The notes beneath the pieces are model-generated. The model was not told the origin of the DNA. It did not search any database and saw nothing but the letters and a program-made list of their open reading frames with translations. 34,292 nucleotides of DNA, taken from positions 1 to 34,292 of the forward strand of contig CAJUFB010000036.1 of assembly GCA_910585805.1 (NCBI GenBank). Direction: 5' to 3'. The position numbers and the translations under genes are program-made. Below are positions 8,426 through 15,337 of the stretch, piece after piece (position 1 is the first letter of the stretch; each line of letters starts with the position of its first letter). The DNA comes from an uncultured Acetatifactor sp. GTDB taxonomy: Bacteria; Bacillota; Clostridia; Lachnospirales; Lachnospiraceae.

Positions 8426-8893
8426 ATGGGAGCTACCGAGAAAAGAATGGAGCAGCTGGGCATAACGCTGCAGCAGACAGACTGGAGAGGGAAGGGAGTG
8501 CTGGAAGCCGTATTTGCGGGCGATATGCTGTACTTTTCCGCGCATTATCCCGTGGATGAGAAGGGAAAGCCCGTCTATGTGGGGCGAGTGGGCGCGGAGA
8601 TAGATGAAGAAACGGCATATAAGGCTGCCAGGCTGTGCGGTCTGAATATGTTGCGTACTTTACAGGCATATATTGGCAGTCTGGACAGGGTGGACTATTT
8701 TGTGAAGACTCTGTGCCTGGTAAACAGCGCAGGCGATTTCTGCAATATGCCTTCGGTGATGAACGGTTTTTCTGATCTGATGGTGGAGGTATTCGGTCAT
8801 CGTGGTCAGCATGCCCGTGCTGCCATGGGAGCCTATGTGCTGGAAGGCAACATGCCCGTGTGCGTTGACGCCATTGTGAAAGTACGCAGATAG
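8426..8893 (+). CDS. RidA/YjgF-family imine deaminase, first copy
   Basis: RidA proteins hydrolyse reactive enamine/imine intermediates released by PLP enzymes to ketones and ammonia, protecting other PLP enzymes. The protein has 155 residues with family marks VGRVGAEIDEETAYKAARLCGLNMLRTL, VKTLCLVNSAGDF, and HARAAMGAYVLEGNMPVCVDAI; the Arg in HARAAMG corresponds to the carboxylate-binding Arg of active RidA. It belongs to the longer RidA subgroup rather than the 125-residue classical type. ATG 8426 is preferred over GTG 8396 because AGGAGA (8415-8420) lies just upstream. It follows the PLP lyase by 45 bases. Confidence 0.8.
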   Translation: MGATEKRMEQLGITLQQTDWRGKGVLEAVFAGDMLYFSAHYPVDEKGKPVYVGRVGAEIDEETAYKAARLCGLNMLRTLQAYIGSLDRVDYFVKTLCLVNSAGDFCNMPSVMNGFSDLMVEVFGHRGQHARAAMGAYVLEGNMPVCVDAIVKVRR

Positions 8894-8963
8894 GGATCTG
8901 GACAGGGCTGCGGGGAAAGATAGCAGGCGGGATATTTGCGGGATGTATAACAGGAGAAAAAAG

Positions 8964-9473
8964 ATGTCTACCATACATGTTATTCAGGAATGCGGCTGTG
9001 AGACGGCACAGCGTTTTCAAAGATACAAGCCTTTGGTCCCCATTCGTGAGGCGGAGGGAATTGTATACGTATCCGGCCACGGACCGGAGGATATCAATAC
9101 CTATGAGCCGCTGTACAGGGGGCGGATAGGAGAGGAACTGACGCCGGAAGAGGGGTATCAGGCAGCGGCGGAATGCGCGAAGACATTGCTGCGTGCAGTA
9201 CAGGAGCGTTACGGGAGCCTGGATTGTATCCGGCAAATCGTACGTGCGCTGGCATTGGTAAATTGCGGCAGGGGATTTGAAGAGCCGGAAAAGGTCGCGG
9301 ACGGCTTTTCTGATATCTGTATGGCAATTTTACAGGATCGCGGACGGCATGTCCGTACTGTGATGGGAACGCGAAACATGCCGAATCACAATATCCCGGT
9401 GGAGGTGGAGATGATGTTTGTACTTTCCGACGGATACCGGGACAGAGTGAGCTGCGGGGATATTATGCTTTAG
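8964..9473 (+). CDS. RidA/YjgF-family imine deaminase, second copy
   Basis: This is a second RidA paralogue (169 residues) 70 bases behind the first. It shows GRIGEELTPEEGYQAAAECAKTLL, VRALALVNCGRGF, and GRHVRTVMGTRNMPNHNIPVEVE, retaining the active-site Arg in HVRTVMG. The two copies are clearly divergent from each other, so they are old paralogues; a heterotrimer or two different imine substrates are possible (inference). ATG 8964 has AGGAG 7 bases upstream. Its stop lies 30 bases before the structured element at 9504. Confidence 0.8.
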   Translation: MSTIHVIQECGCETAQRFQRYKPLVPIREAEGIVYVSGHGPEDINTYEPLYRGRIGEELTPEEGYQAAAECAKTLLRAVQERYGSLDCIRQIVRALALVNCGRGFEEPEKVADGFSDICMAILQDRGRHVRTVMGTRNMPNHNIPVEVEMMFVLSDGYRDRVSCGDIML

Positions 9474-9503
9474 GGCTGCCGGCTATATATTCGTCCTGGA
9501 CGG

Positions 9504-9606
9504 TATACTGCATAACGCCAGAATTTACCGTACTGCACTGGTTAAACGCATATGGCTGGCGTTATGCAGTCGGGTTACTCGGAAATTATAACTGTTAAGC
9601 AGTATA
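9504..9606 (+). promoter_or_regulatory. Candidate structured cis-acting RNA, element 1
   Basis: A 15 bp perfect inverted repeat (9507-9521 with 9556-9570) encloses a 34-base loop. AATTT and CCG in the loop (9522-9526, 9528-9530) can pair with CGGAAATT at 9580-9587, an H-type pseudoknot. The element starts TATACTGC (9504-9511) and ends GCAGTATA (9599-9606), so the left ACTGC has two competing partners. A relative with compensatory stem changes lies at 18790-18891. It sits between the second RidA gene and the amidohydrolase start (86 bases away). It could instead be a small palindromic mobile element; no target duplication is seen. Confidence 0.5.
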
Positions 9607-9692
9607 AATTCCGGCGGTCCTGAGCATAAAACAGGTCCCCGGGCAAAATGACAAAAATCTGGTTCCGGTTTTTCCGGATTGGGAGGACAATG

Positions 9693-10931
9693 ATGGCAGA
9701 ATATGACCTGGTTCTGAAAGGTGGTATGGTGTACGATTCCTGTACAGGACTGATACGGCAGGAGGATGTTGCGGTAAAGGACGGAAAGATTGCAGCCCGC
9801 GGCCAGTGCAGCGCGGCGGATGCGGATATGGTGATGGATATGGAGGAGTGCATTGTGACCCCCGGACTGATTGACATGCATTGCCATATATATCCCATGT
9901 TTCCTTACCCTGAGAGGGATTCGCTTCGCACGACAAATGCGGAAGAACATATGTTTCGGTGCGGGGTGACGACAGCGGTGGATGCCGGAACCTGCGGGTG
10001 GCGGAACTTCGGGGATTTCAAGGAAAATGTGATCGATGCGACAAAGCTGCGAGTACTTGCGTTCATAGACATAGCAGCCAGGGGGATGCACTATCCGGAG
10101 TCAGAACAGAAAGTGGAGGACATCAATCCCCGGATCGCTTCCGCGGTGGCGCAGGAATGGCCCGATATCGTGGTTGGGATCAAAAGTGCGCATTATTGGG
10201 CCAGGCATGAGGATTTTGCACATCCTGCCTGGGCATCCATTGACGGCGCCAGGGAGGCGGCTGCCCTGTGCGGCAGGCATGTGATGGTGGACAGTATCCC
10301 CATCCTGCCGGAGCGCAGTTATCCTGCCATTCTGGCAAGACTGGAACCCGGAGATATTCATACCCATGTATTTGCCCAACAATTCCCGTTGTTAGATGAG
10401 GAAGGGCATATGCAGCCTTATATGCTGTCCGGGCGTGCCCGGGGCATCCTGTTTGATGTGGGGCATGGATCCGGAAGCTTCTGGTTCCGCCAGGCGGTAA
10501 ACTGCTTTGATCAGGGCTTCTGGCCGGATACCATCTCCACGGATCTGCATCACCAGAATGTTACGGGGCCGGTGATAGATCTGCTGTATGTGGCAAGCAA
10601 GTTCCTGGCCATGGGAATGCCTCTCACGGAAGTACTGTACCGCATAACGCGCGCTCCCGCGCTGGCTGTCTCCCATCCCGAGCTGGGGACGCTGGATTTG
10701 GGGGCCTGCGCGGACATTGCCGTGCTGCGCAGGAGAGAGGGCAGGTTTGGATTTATGGACTGCGGCGGGGCAAGGCTTACCGGGGAGGGCAGACTGGAAT
10801 GCGTTGCCACGCTGCGGGCAGGCGAAGTGGTGTATGACCCGGAGGCGAGAAGCATGCCGGACTGGCGCGATGCGCCGGATGCCTACTGGACGGCTCCCGG
10901 CCTGCTGCGCAGCTGGACATTGTGGAAGTGA
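9693..10931 (+). CDS. Amidohydrolase/deacetylase, dihydroorotase-like fold
   Basis: This is a metal-dependent hydrolase of the amidohydrolase superfamily, nearest the Ef0837-type group that is commonly found beside DgaE-like PLP enzymes and is thought to remove an acyl group from an amino-sugar acid. Seen here: GLIDMHCH (His63, His65 metal ligands), the carbamylated-Lys candidate Lys164 in VVGIKSAH, DIHTHVF (His223/His225), DVGHGSGSF and the catalytic Asp284 in STDLHH. The position that is usually VMVHIG reads VMVDSIP (Asp200), a possible metal-ligand change. There are 412 residues, a normal length, and the protein is cytoplasmic. ATG 9693 is chosen because GGAGG (9682-9686) is 6 bases away; ATG 9690 is too close. 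Confidence 0.75.
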   Translation: MAEYDLVLKGGMVYDSCTGLIRQEDVAVKDGKIAARGQCSAADADMVMDMEECIVTPGLIDMHCHIYPMFPYPERDSLRTTNAEEHMFRCGVTTAVDAGTCGWRNFGDFKENVIDATKLRVLAFIDIAARGMHYPESEQKVEDINPRIASAVAQEWPDIVVGIKSAHYWARHEDFAHPAWASIDGAREAAALCGRHVMVDSIPILPERSYPAILARLEPGDIHTHVFAQQFPLLDEEGHMQPYMLSGRARGILFDVGHGSGSFWFRQAVNCFDQGFWPDTISTDLHHQNVTGPVIDLLYVASKFLAMGMPLTEVLYRITRAPALAVSHPELGTLDLGACADIAVLRRREGRFGFMDCGGARLTGEGRLECVATLRAGEVVYDPEARSMPDWRDAPDAYWTAPGLLRSWTLWK

Positions 10932-10964
10932 GTGCCGCAGGCAGTGCCTGGTATGGAGGGAATC

Positions 10965-10984
10965 TGCGGAACCGGAACAGGAGA
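10965..10984 (+). repeat. 20-base direct repeat at a ribosome-binding site, copy 2
   Basis: Identical to 8401-8420. It contains the AGGAGA ribosome site of the RraA-like gene starting at 10991. Confidence 0.8.
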
Positions 10985-10990
10985 GATGAT

Positions 10991-11941
10991 ATGATATTAA
11001 ATAACAGAGAAGAGATTATCGGATTGACCCGTGACTGGAAGGGAGAGCGATCTTCAGACGGTCGTCCCCGGGTGGCGGATGAGAAGATCGAAATCCTGAA
11101 AACCCTGACTCAGGAGGAAATCTGGCATCCTCTTTATTTCAGCGGGTATCGTTTTCAGTTTCAGGGAGGGATGCATACGCTGCATGCGGGGAAGAAGCTG
11201 TATGGACGCGCCGTTACCTGCTGCTTTATGCCGCAGCGGCCAGATCTGCGCCGCCTTGCCTTTGATACCGCCAGGGAGAAAGGCTGGAAGGGGGACTGCA
11301 ACCAGTGGGTGATTGACAGCCTTCAGGAGGGCGATGTGGTGGTATGCGACCTGTATGATAAGATCTTTAAGGGTACCTTTGTGGGCGGGAATCTGACGAC
11401 AGCCATCCAGGCGCGTACGAAAACAGGAGGAGTTGTTGTCTGGGGCGGCGTGCGGGATATAGAGCAGATGCAGAAAATGGATGTACAGGTGTATTACAGG
11501 GGAGTAGATCCCACGCCCATCAGAGACTGCCAGATCACCGCGTTCAACGGAGCCTGCCGCATCGGCCAGGCGCTGTGCCTTCCCGGGGATATCGTCATCG
11601 GGACAAAAAACGGTGTGATCTTTGTGCCCAGCCATATGGTGGATATGGTCATTAAAAATGCATATAAAATGCAGGCCAGGGATATGTATGCGTTCCCCAG
11701 GCTGAGCCAGGGGATTTATACAACGGCGGATGTGGATGCGCCGGTATGGGGAACGGAGATGATGAGGGATTTCCTTCATTATATTGAGACACAGCCGGAG
11801 GCGGCAAAGTACCGCGGTCTGGATTGGGATGTGGAATTGCGGGCGGCCCGGGGAGACAGGCAGGCAACGGAAGAAATGCTGCGCCGTTTTGATATTGAAA
11901 TCTATACCGGATCAGACGGAGGAGGACAGATTCTGATATGA
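10991..11941 (+). CDS. RraA-fold protein, likely pyruvate-type aldolase
   Basis: The RraA/MenG-like fold includes class II aldolases such as 4-hydroxy-4-methyl-2-oxoglutarate aldolase, which split 2-keto acids into pyruvate plus a second carbonyl compound. Residues 115-215 carry the family core: GDVVVCDLYD, GTFVGGNLTTAIQARTKTGG, then WGGVRDIEQM with Arg155 and Asp156 (substrate- and metal-binding pair in aldolases), YYRGVDPTP, and GDIVIGTKNGVIFVP. The 316-residue protein is longer than RraA (about 160) because of extra N- and C-terminal parts, as in sugar-acid operon members. In this operon it occupies the place where DgaE clusters usually have a KDPG-type aldolase. ATG 10991 has AGGAG upstream; its stop overlaps the SDR start (ATGA). 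Confidence 0.7.
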   Translation: MILNNREEIIGLTRDWKGERSSDGRPRVADEKIEILKTLTQEEIWHPLYFSGYRFQFQGGMHTLHAGKKLYGRAVTCCFMPQRPDLRRLAFDTAREKGWKGDCNQWVIDSLQEGDVVVCDLYDKIFKGTFVGGNLTTAIQARTKTGGVVVWGGVRDIEQMQKMDVQVYYRGVDPTPIRDCQITAFNGACRIGQALCLPGDIVIGTKNGVIFVPSHMVDMVIKNAYKMQARDMYAFPRLSQGIYTTADVDAPVWGTEMMRDFLHYIETQPEAAKYRGLDWDVELRAARGDRQATEEMLRRFDIEIYTGSDGGGQILI

Positions 11942-12774
11942 TGAGAGAAACAGAGCTTTACCAAAGCGGGATCCGGGATTACAACAAATTGCTGGAAGGC
12001 AGAAAAGCCTTTGTCACCACGGCGGCCCGGGGAATAGGCAAGAGCATTGCCCTTTTGTTTGCCAGCCAGGGTGCGACAGTCTATTTCGGCGGCAGGAATG
12101 AATCATATGTCCTGCACACGGAAGGGGAGCTGCAGCAGATAATACCGGAATGCCGTGGATATATCATCGACCTGGCGGACGCGGCTCAGAGCGAGGCAGC
12201 GGCGCAGACAGTACTGTATGACAGCGGCGGCATTGACATTCTTGTATGCACAGCGGGAGTGAACTGTCATTGCGCCGCGGATGCATACAGAGATGAGGAG
12301 ATGGAGCGTCTGCTGGAAACCAACTACCTCAGCGGTCTGCGCTTTGCCCGTGCTTTTCTGCCGGGGATGCGTGGGCGCAGGAAAGGCAGCATTGTGAACA
12401 TATCTTCTATACACAGCATGATGACGCAGCCCACCAATATGCTGTATGCCGGTACAAAGGGGGCGATGAACGCCGCAGCCCGCGCTATGGCTCTGGACTG
12501 CGCGGCAGACGGGATACGTGTCAACACGGTCTGCCCGGGAGTGGTGATGAGTGATGTGATGTACGACGAGGCGGATAAAATGGATGAAGAGCAGAGGGAA
12601 GCTTTCGGACAGGCTCTCGACAGATGCCAGCCGCTTCCGCGGGGACAGATGGCGGATATTGCAAATGTGGCGTTGTTTCTGGCGTCGGACATGTCGTCCT
12701 ATATCACGGGGCAGTGTATCCTGGCAGATGGAGGAGCCGGCATTAAGGCCCATGATTTTCATCCGACATTTTGA
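11938..12774 (+). CDS. Short-chain dehydrogenase/reductase
   Basis: This is an NAD(P)-dependent oxidoreductase of the classical SDR type, probably acting on a sugar acid or keto-deoxy acid in the operon pathway. The Rossmann motif is VTTAARGIGK (26-35), with Thr28 where most members have Gly (TGxxxGIG). CTAGVN matches NAG, NISSIHS supplies the catalytic Ser, and YAGTK gives Tyr170 and Lys174. CPGVVMSD and the C-terminal YITGQCILADGGAGI are typical. The 278 residues are normal. It overlaps the preceding stop by 4 bases (ATGA), so translation is coupled. The cofactor preference is not clear from sequence alone. Confidence 0.85.
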   Translation: MMRETELYQSGIRDYNKLLEGRKAFVTTAARGIGKSIALLFASQGATVYFGGRNESYVLHTEGELQQIIPECRGYIIDLADAAQSEAAAQTVLYDSGGIDILVCTAGVNCHCAADAYRDEEMERLLETNYLSGLRFARAFLPGMRGRRKGSIVNISSIHSMMTQPTNMLYAGTKGAMNAAARAMALDCAADGIRVNTVCPGVVMSDVMYDEADKMDEEQREAFGQALDRCQPLPRGQMADIANVALFLASDMSSYITGQCILADGGAGIKAHDFHPTF

Positions 12775-12784
12775 GGGGTGGCAT

Positions 12785-12826
12785 AAGCCATCCTTCTGTT
12801 GCATGAGCGCAGCAGAAGGATGGCTT
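12785..12826. terminator. Long hairpin between convergent genes
   Basis: AAGCCATCCTTCTG-TTGC (12785-12802) pairs over 18 bp, with one G-T, with 12809-12826 around the 6-base loop ATGAGC. It lies 10 bases after the SDR stop and between convergent operons, so it may stop transcription from both sides. The T tracts are short, so termination may be inefficient. Confidence 0.6.
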
Positions 12827-12973
12827 TATACGGTTTTGAGCGGGAGACGGCGGGGACATCATGGCATATAAGCTTTCAGGAGAGGGCATGATGAGAAATT
12901 AGCTAAAATACCGTGGATATTTTCACACGGGAACGCACATGCCCATTGGACGCATACAGCACAGGTATCATAT

Positions 12974-15337
12974 TCATTCCGTCACCGAGGCTTCCGCGAA
13001 AAAATCCCGTCCGGAAGGTTCAATAATCCGTTCGTTTTCCAGAGTATAGACAGCTTCCGCCCGGATATCGGCGCTGTGGCCTCCCACGAAAAAGCGGAAC
13101 AATCCGGGCTCCAGCTTCCAGAGGCCGTATTCATCCGGAAAGGCAAGCTGATTGAGATGGAAGGAAAAATGCACGGTTTTGGATTGTCCTGCCGCCAGCG
13201 GCACACGGCAGACACCGATCAGCTCCATGGCAGGGCGGACTACGGAAGCGACTACATCGCGGCCGTAAAGCTGGACTACCTCGTCGGAGTCCGTCTCACC
13301 CACATTGCATACGGTAACGCTGGCTTCGCCGAAGCCGTCTGGCCTGATGGAGAGTGCAAAGCCGGAATAGGAAAAGGCAGTGTAAGACAGGCCGTAGCCA
13401 AAGGGGCGCAGCGCAGAATTAGAGGTAAACATGTATCCTTCGCGGTTCAGAGCGCCTGCCGCAAAGCTTTCCCCGGTGGAACCGGCATGCTCGCCATGGA
13501 ATACAGGACCGTGTCCGGCGGAGCGCGGCAAAGCCAGCGGAAGGCGTCCTGCGGGAGAAAATTTCCCTGTTATGGCTTCCGCGATGGCCATCCCTCCCCA
13601 TGTGCCGGGCATATAAGCCTCCAGGACAGCGGCGGCATGTTCATAGATCCATTCGCTGGTAAGGGGTCTGCCGTCCGTGTGCACTACCACGGTGCGGGAG
13701 TTGGCATTCAGGACGACACGCGCCAGCGCCTCCTGTGCGCCGGGCAGATCCAGAGATGCGGAATCATTTCCTTCGCCGGTATTGCAGTGGCGGCCCCAGC
13801 CGTTTTTCCCGCCAACGCACAGAATGACGGCGTCCGACTCCAGGGCGATAGCCCGGGCGGCGGGGAAGTCCTGCAGGCTGGGATCCAGATAATCGCAGCC
13901 CTGTGTCCAGGTACAGTGCGGAAAACAGGACTGCAGCTCTTCAAAAATGGTTTTAGCATAAGGATATGCCTTTCTGATGGCCTGGTCTGTGGCGGCGAGG
14001 TCGTATTTGCGTTTCGAAATATTTGCGTCTGTGAGAACAACCCCGGCCATCTGGGAGGAATCTTCCCTGATTTGAAACATTTCCATCATGGAAGGGACGG
14101 TGTAGCCACCGTACAGCAGACGCAGGCTGCCGGCGCAGGGGCCTATGACGGCGATGCGGCTGTTTTTGTCCCGTATTGGCAGGATGCCGTCATTCTTTGT
14201 CAGCGTCAGGCTCCGGCGGGTGGCAATGCGCTCTGCTTCGCCGGTATTTGTGAAGGCATCCGCATAGCGCTCCCATTCAGGGAAGGGATCATCAAACAGA
14301 CCCAGTTCGAATTTCAGCGTCAGCACACGCAGGGCGGCGCGGTCAAGCCATGTGGCATCGGCGCGGCCATCCCGAAACATCCGGGCCAGTTCGTCGGAAT
14401 ATCCCAGCCTGTCGGGCAGCTCCATATCAAGCCCGGCGGTGAGGCATTGCAGCGCGGCTGCGCCGATTTCCTCCGCCGTGGCCAGAATATCCGGCAGCAG
14501 GCGCTGAATGGAACGATAGTCGCTGACCGTCAGGCCCTCAAAGCCAAGCTCCCCACGCAGCAGATCCGTGAGCAGCTCCCGGCTTGCGCATACAGGACGC
14601 CCGTTCCATTCGGAATAACTGTTCATCACAGTGCGGATGCCGCTCCTGCGGATGGCTGCTTCGAATACCCTGGCAAATACCTCCCGCAGCTCCCGCCTGT
14701 CCGCCAGCGTGCGGGTGAGATTCAGACCGCCGGTGGTCTGGGAGTAGCCTAAGAAATGTTTGGCGGTGGCGGCTACGCCTGTCAGCATATCCCTTCCCTG
14801 TATCCCGTCCACATAGGCACAGCCCATTATGGCGTTCAGAGTGGGGTCTCCCCCGAAGGTTTCGTTTATGCGCCCCCAACGCAGGTCTTTGGCCACATCC
14901 AGCACAGGAGACAGGGCATGCAGAATTCCCATTGCCCGCATCTGGCGGCGGATGGTATCCGCCATGCCGTATACGGTTTCCGGCGAGAAAGTGGCGCCCA
15001 GGCCGATGGGGGCGGGATAGAGGCAGGCGCCGGGCACCACCGGTCCGCTGAGGGCTTCGCAGTGGAACAGGGCAGGGATCCGGTGAGGGGAATGCTCCAT
15101 CACATAAGTCTGGATTTCCCGCAGTCGCCCGGCAAGTGCCCCGGGTTCCATGCGGATATCCAGCAGCGCAATGCTGCCGATGCCTCCGGCAAGGTCTTTT
15201 TCCTCAGGCGCTTCCTCACAGCCGGAGAGTGTGGTGCAGCCCAACTGCCGCAGCTTTTCGTCCAGGGTGAGTTCCTGTAAAAGGGCGGCGGCTTTTGCCC
15301 GTGCATGGGCGGAGATGGTTTTATTCTGTATATTCAT
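12974..15337 (-). CDS. GH3 beta-glycosidase
   Basis: This is a cytoplasmic family 3 glycoside hydrolase (787 residues, no signal peptide) of the beta-glucosidase/beta-xylosidase kind. The N-terminal barrel has the substrate motif KHF (Lys193, His194) and the nucleophile Asp273 in TVSDYRSI. The second alpha/beta domain supplies the acid/base Glu522 in CNTGEGNDSASLDLPG. It ends with a fibronectin-like domain (LRPFGYGLSYTAFSYS onward). The acid/base on the GEGxD motif argues against the NagZ subgroup, which uses an Asp-His dyad. ATG 15337 overlaps the upstream GH38 stop by 4 bases. The sugar released is probably a beta-linked glucose, xylose or related residue, not determined by sequence. Confidence 0.85.
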   Translation of the reverse strand: MNIQNKTISAHARAKAAALLQELTLDEKLRQLGCTTLSGCEEAPEEKDLAGGIGSIALLDIRMEPGALAGRLREIQTYVMEHSPHRIPALFHCEALSGPVVPGACLYPAPIGLGATFSPETVYGMADTIRRQMRAMGILHALSPVLDVAKDLRWGRINETFGGDPTLNAIMGCAYVDGIQGRDMLTGVAATAKHFLGYSQTTGGLNLTRTLADRRELREVFARVFEAAIRRSGIRTVMNSYSEWNGRPVCASRELLTDLLRGELGFEGLTVSDYRSIQRLLPDILATAEEIGAAALQCLTAGLDMELPDRLGYSDELARMFRDGRADATWLDRAALRVLTLKFELGLFDDPFPEWERYADAFTNTGEAERIATRRSLTLTKNDGILPIRDKNSRIAVIGPCAGSLRLLYGGYTVPSMMEMFQIREDSSQMAGVVLTDANISKRKYDLAATDQAIRKAYPYAKTIFEELQSCFPHCTWTQGCDYLDPSLQDFPAARAIALESDAVILCVGGKNGWGRHCNTGEGNDSASLDLPGAQEALARVVLNANSRTVVVHTDGRPLTSEWIYEHAAAVLEAYMPGTWGGMAIAEAITGKFSPAGRLPLALPRSAGHGPVFHGEHAGSTGESFAAGALNREGYMFTSNSALRPFGYGLSYTAFSYSGFALSIRPDGFGEASVTVCNVGETDSDEVVQLYGRDVVASVVRPAMELIGVCRVPLAAGQSKTVHFSFHLNQLAFPDEYGLWKLEPGLFRFFVGGHSADIRAEAVYTLENERIIEPSGRDFFAEASVTE

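Noticed and set aside
13076..14752. 558-codon open frame antisense to the GH3 gene
   Set aside because: GC-rich shadow of a well-supported GH3 gene; no family motifs and no ribosome site.
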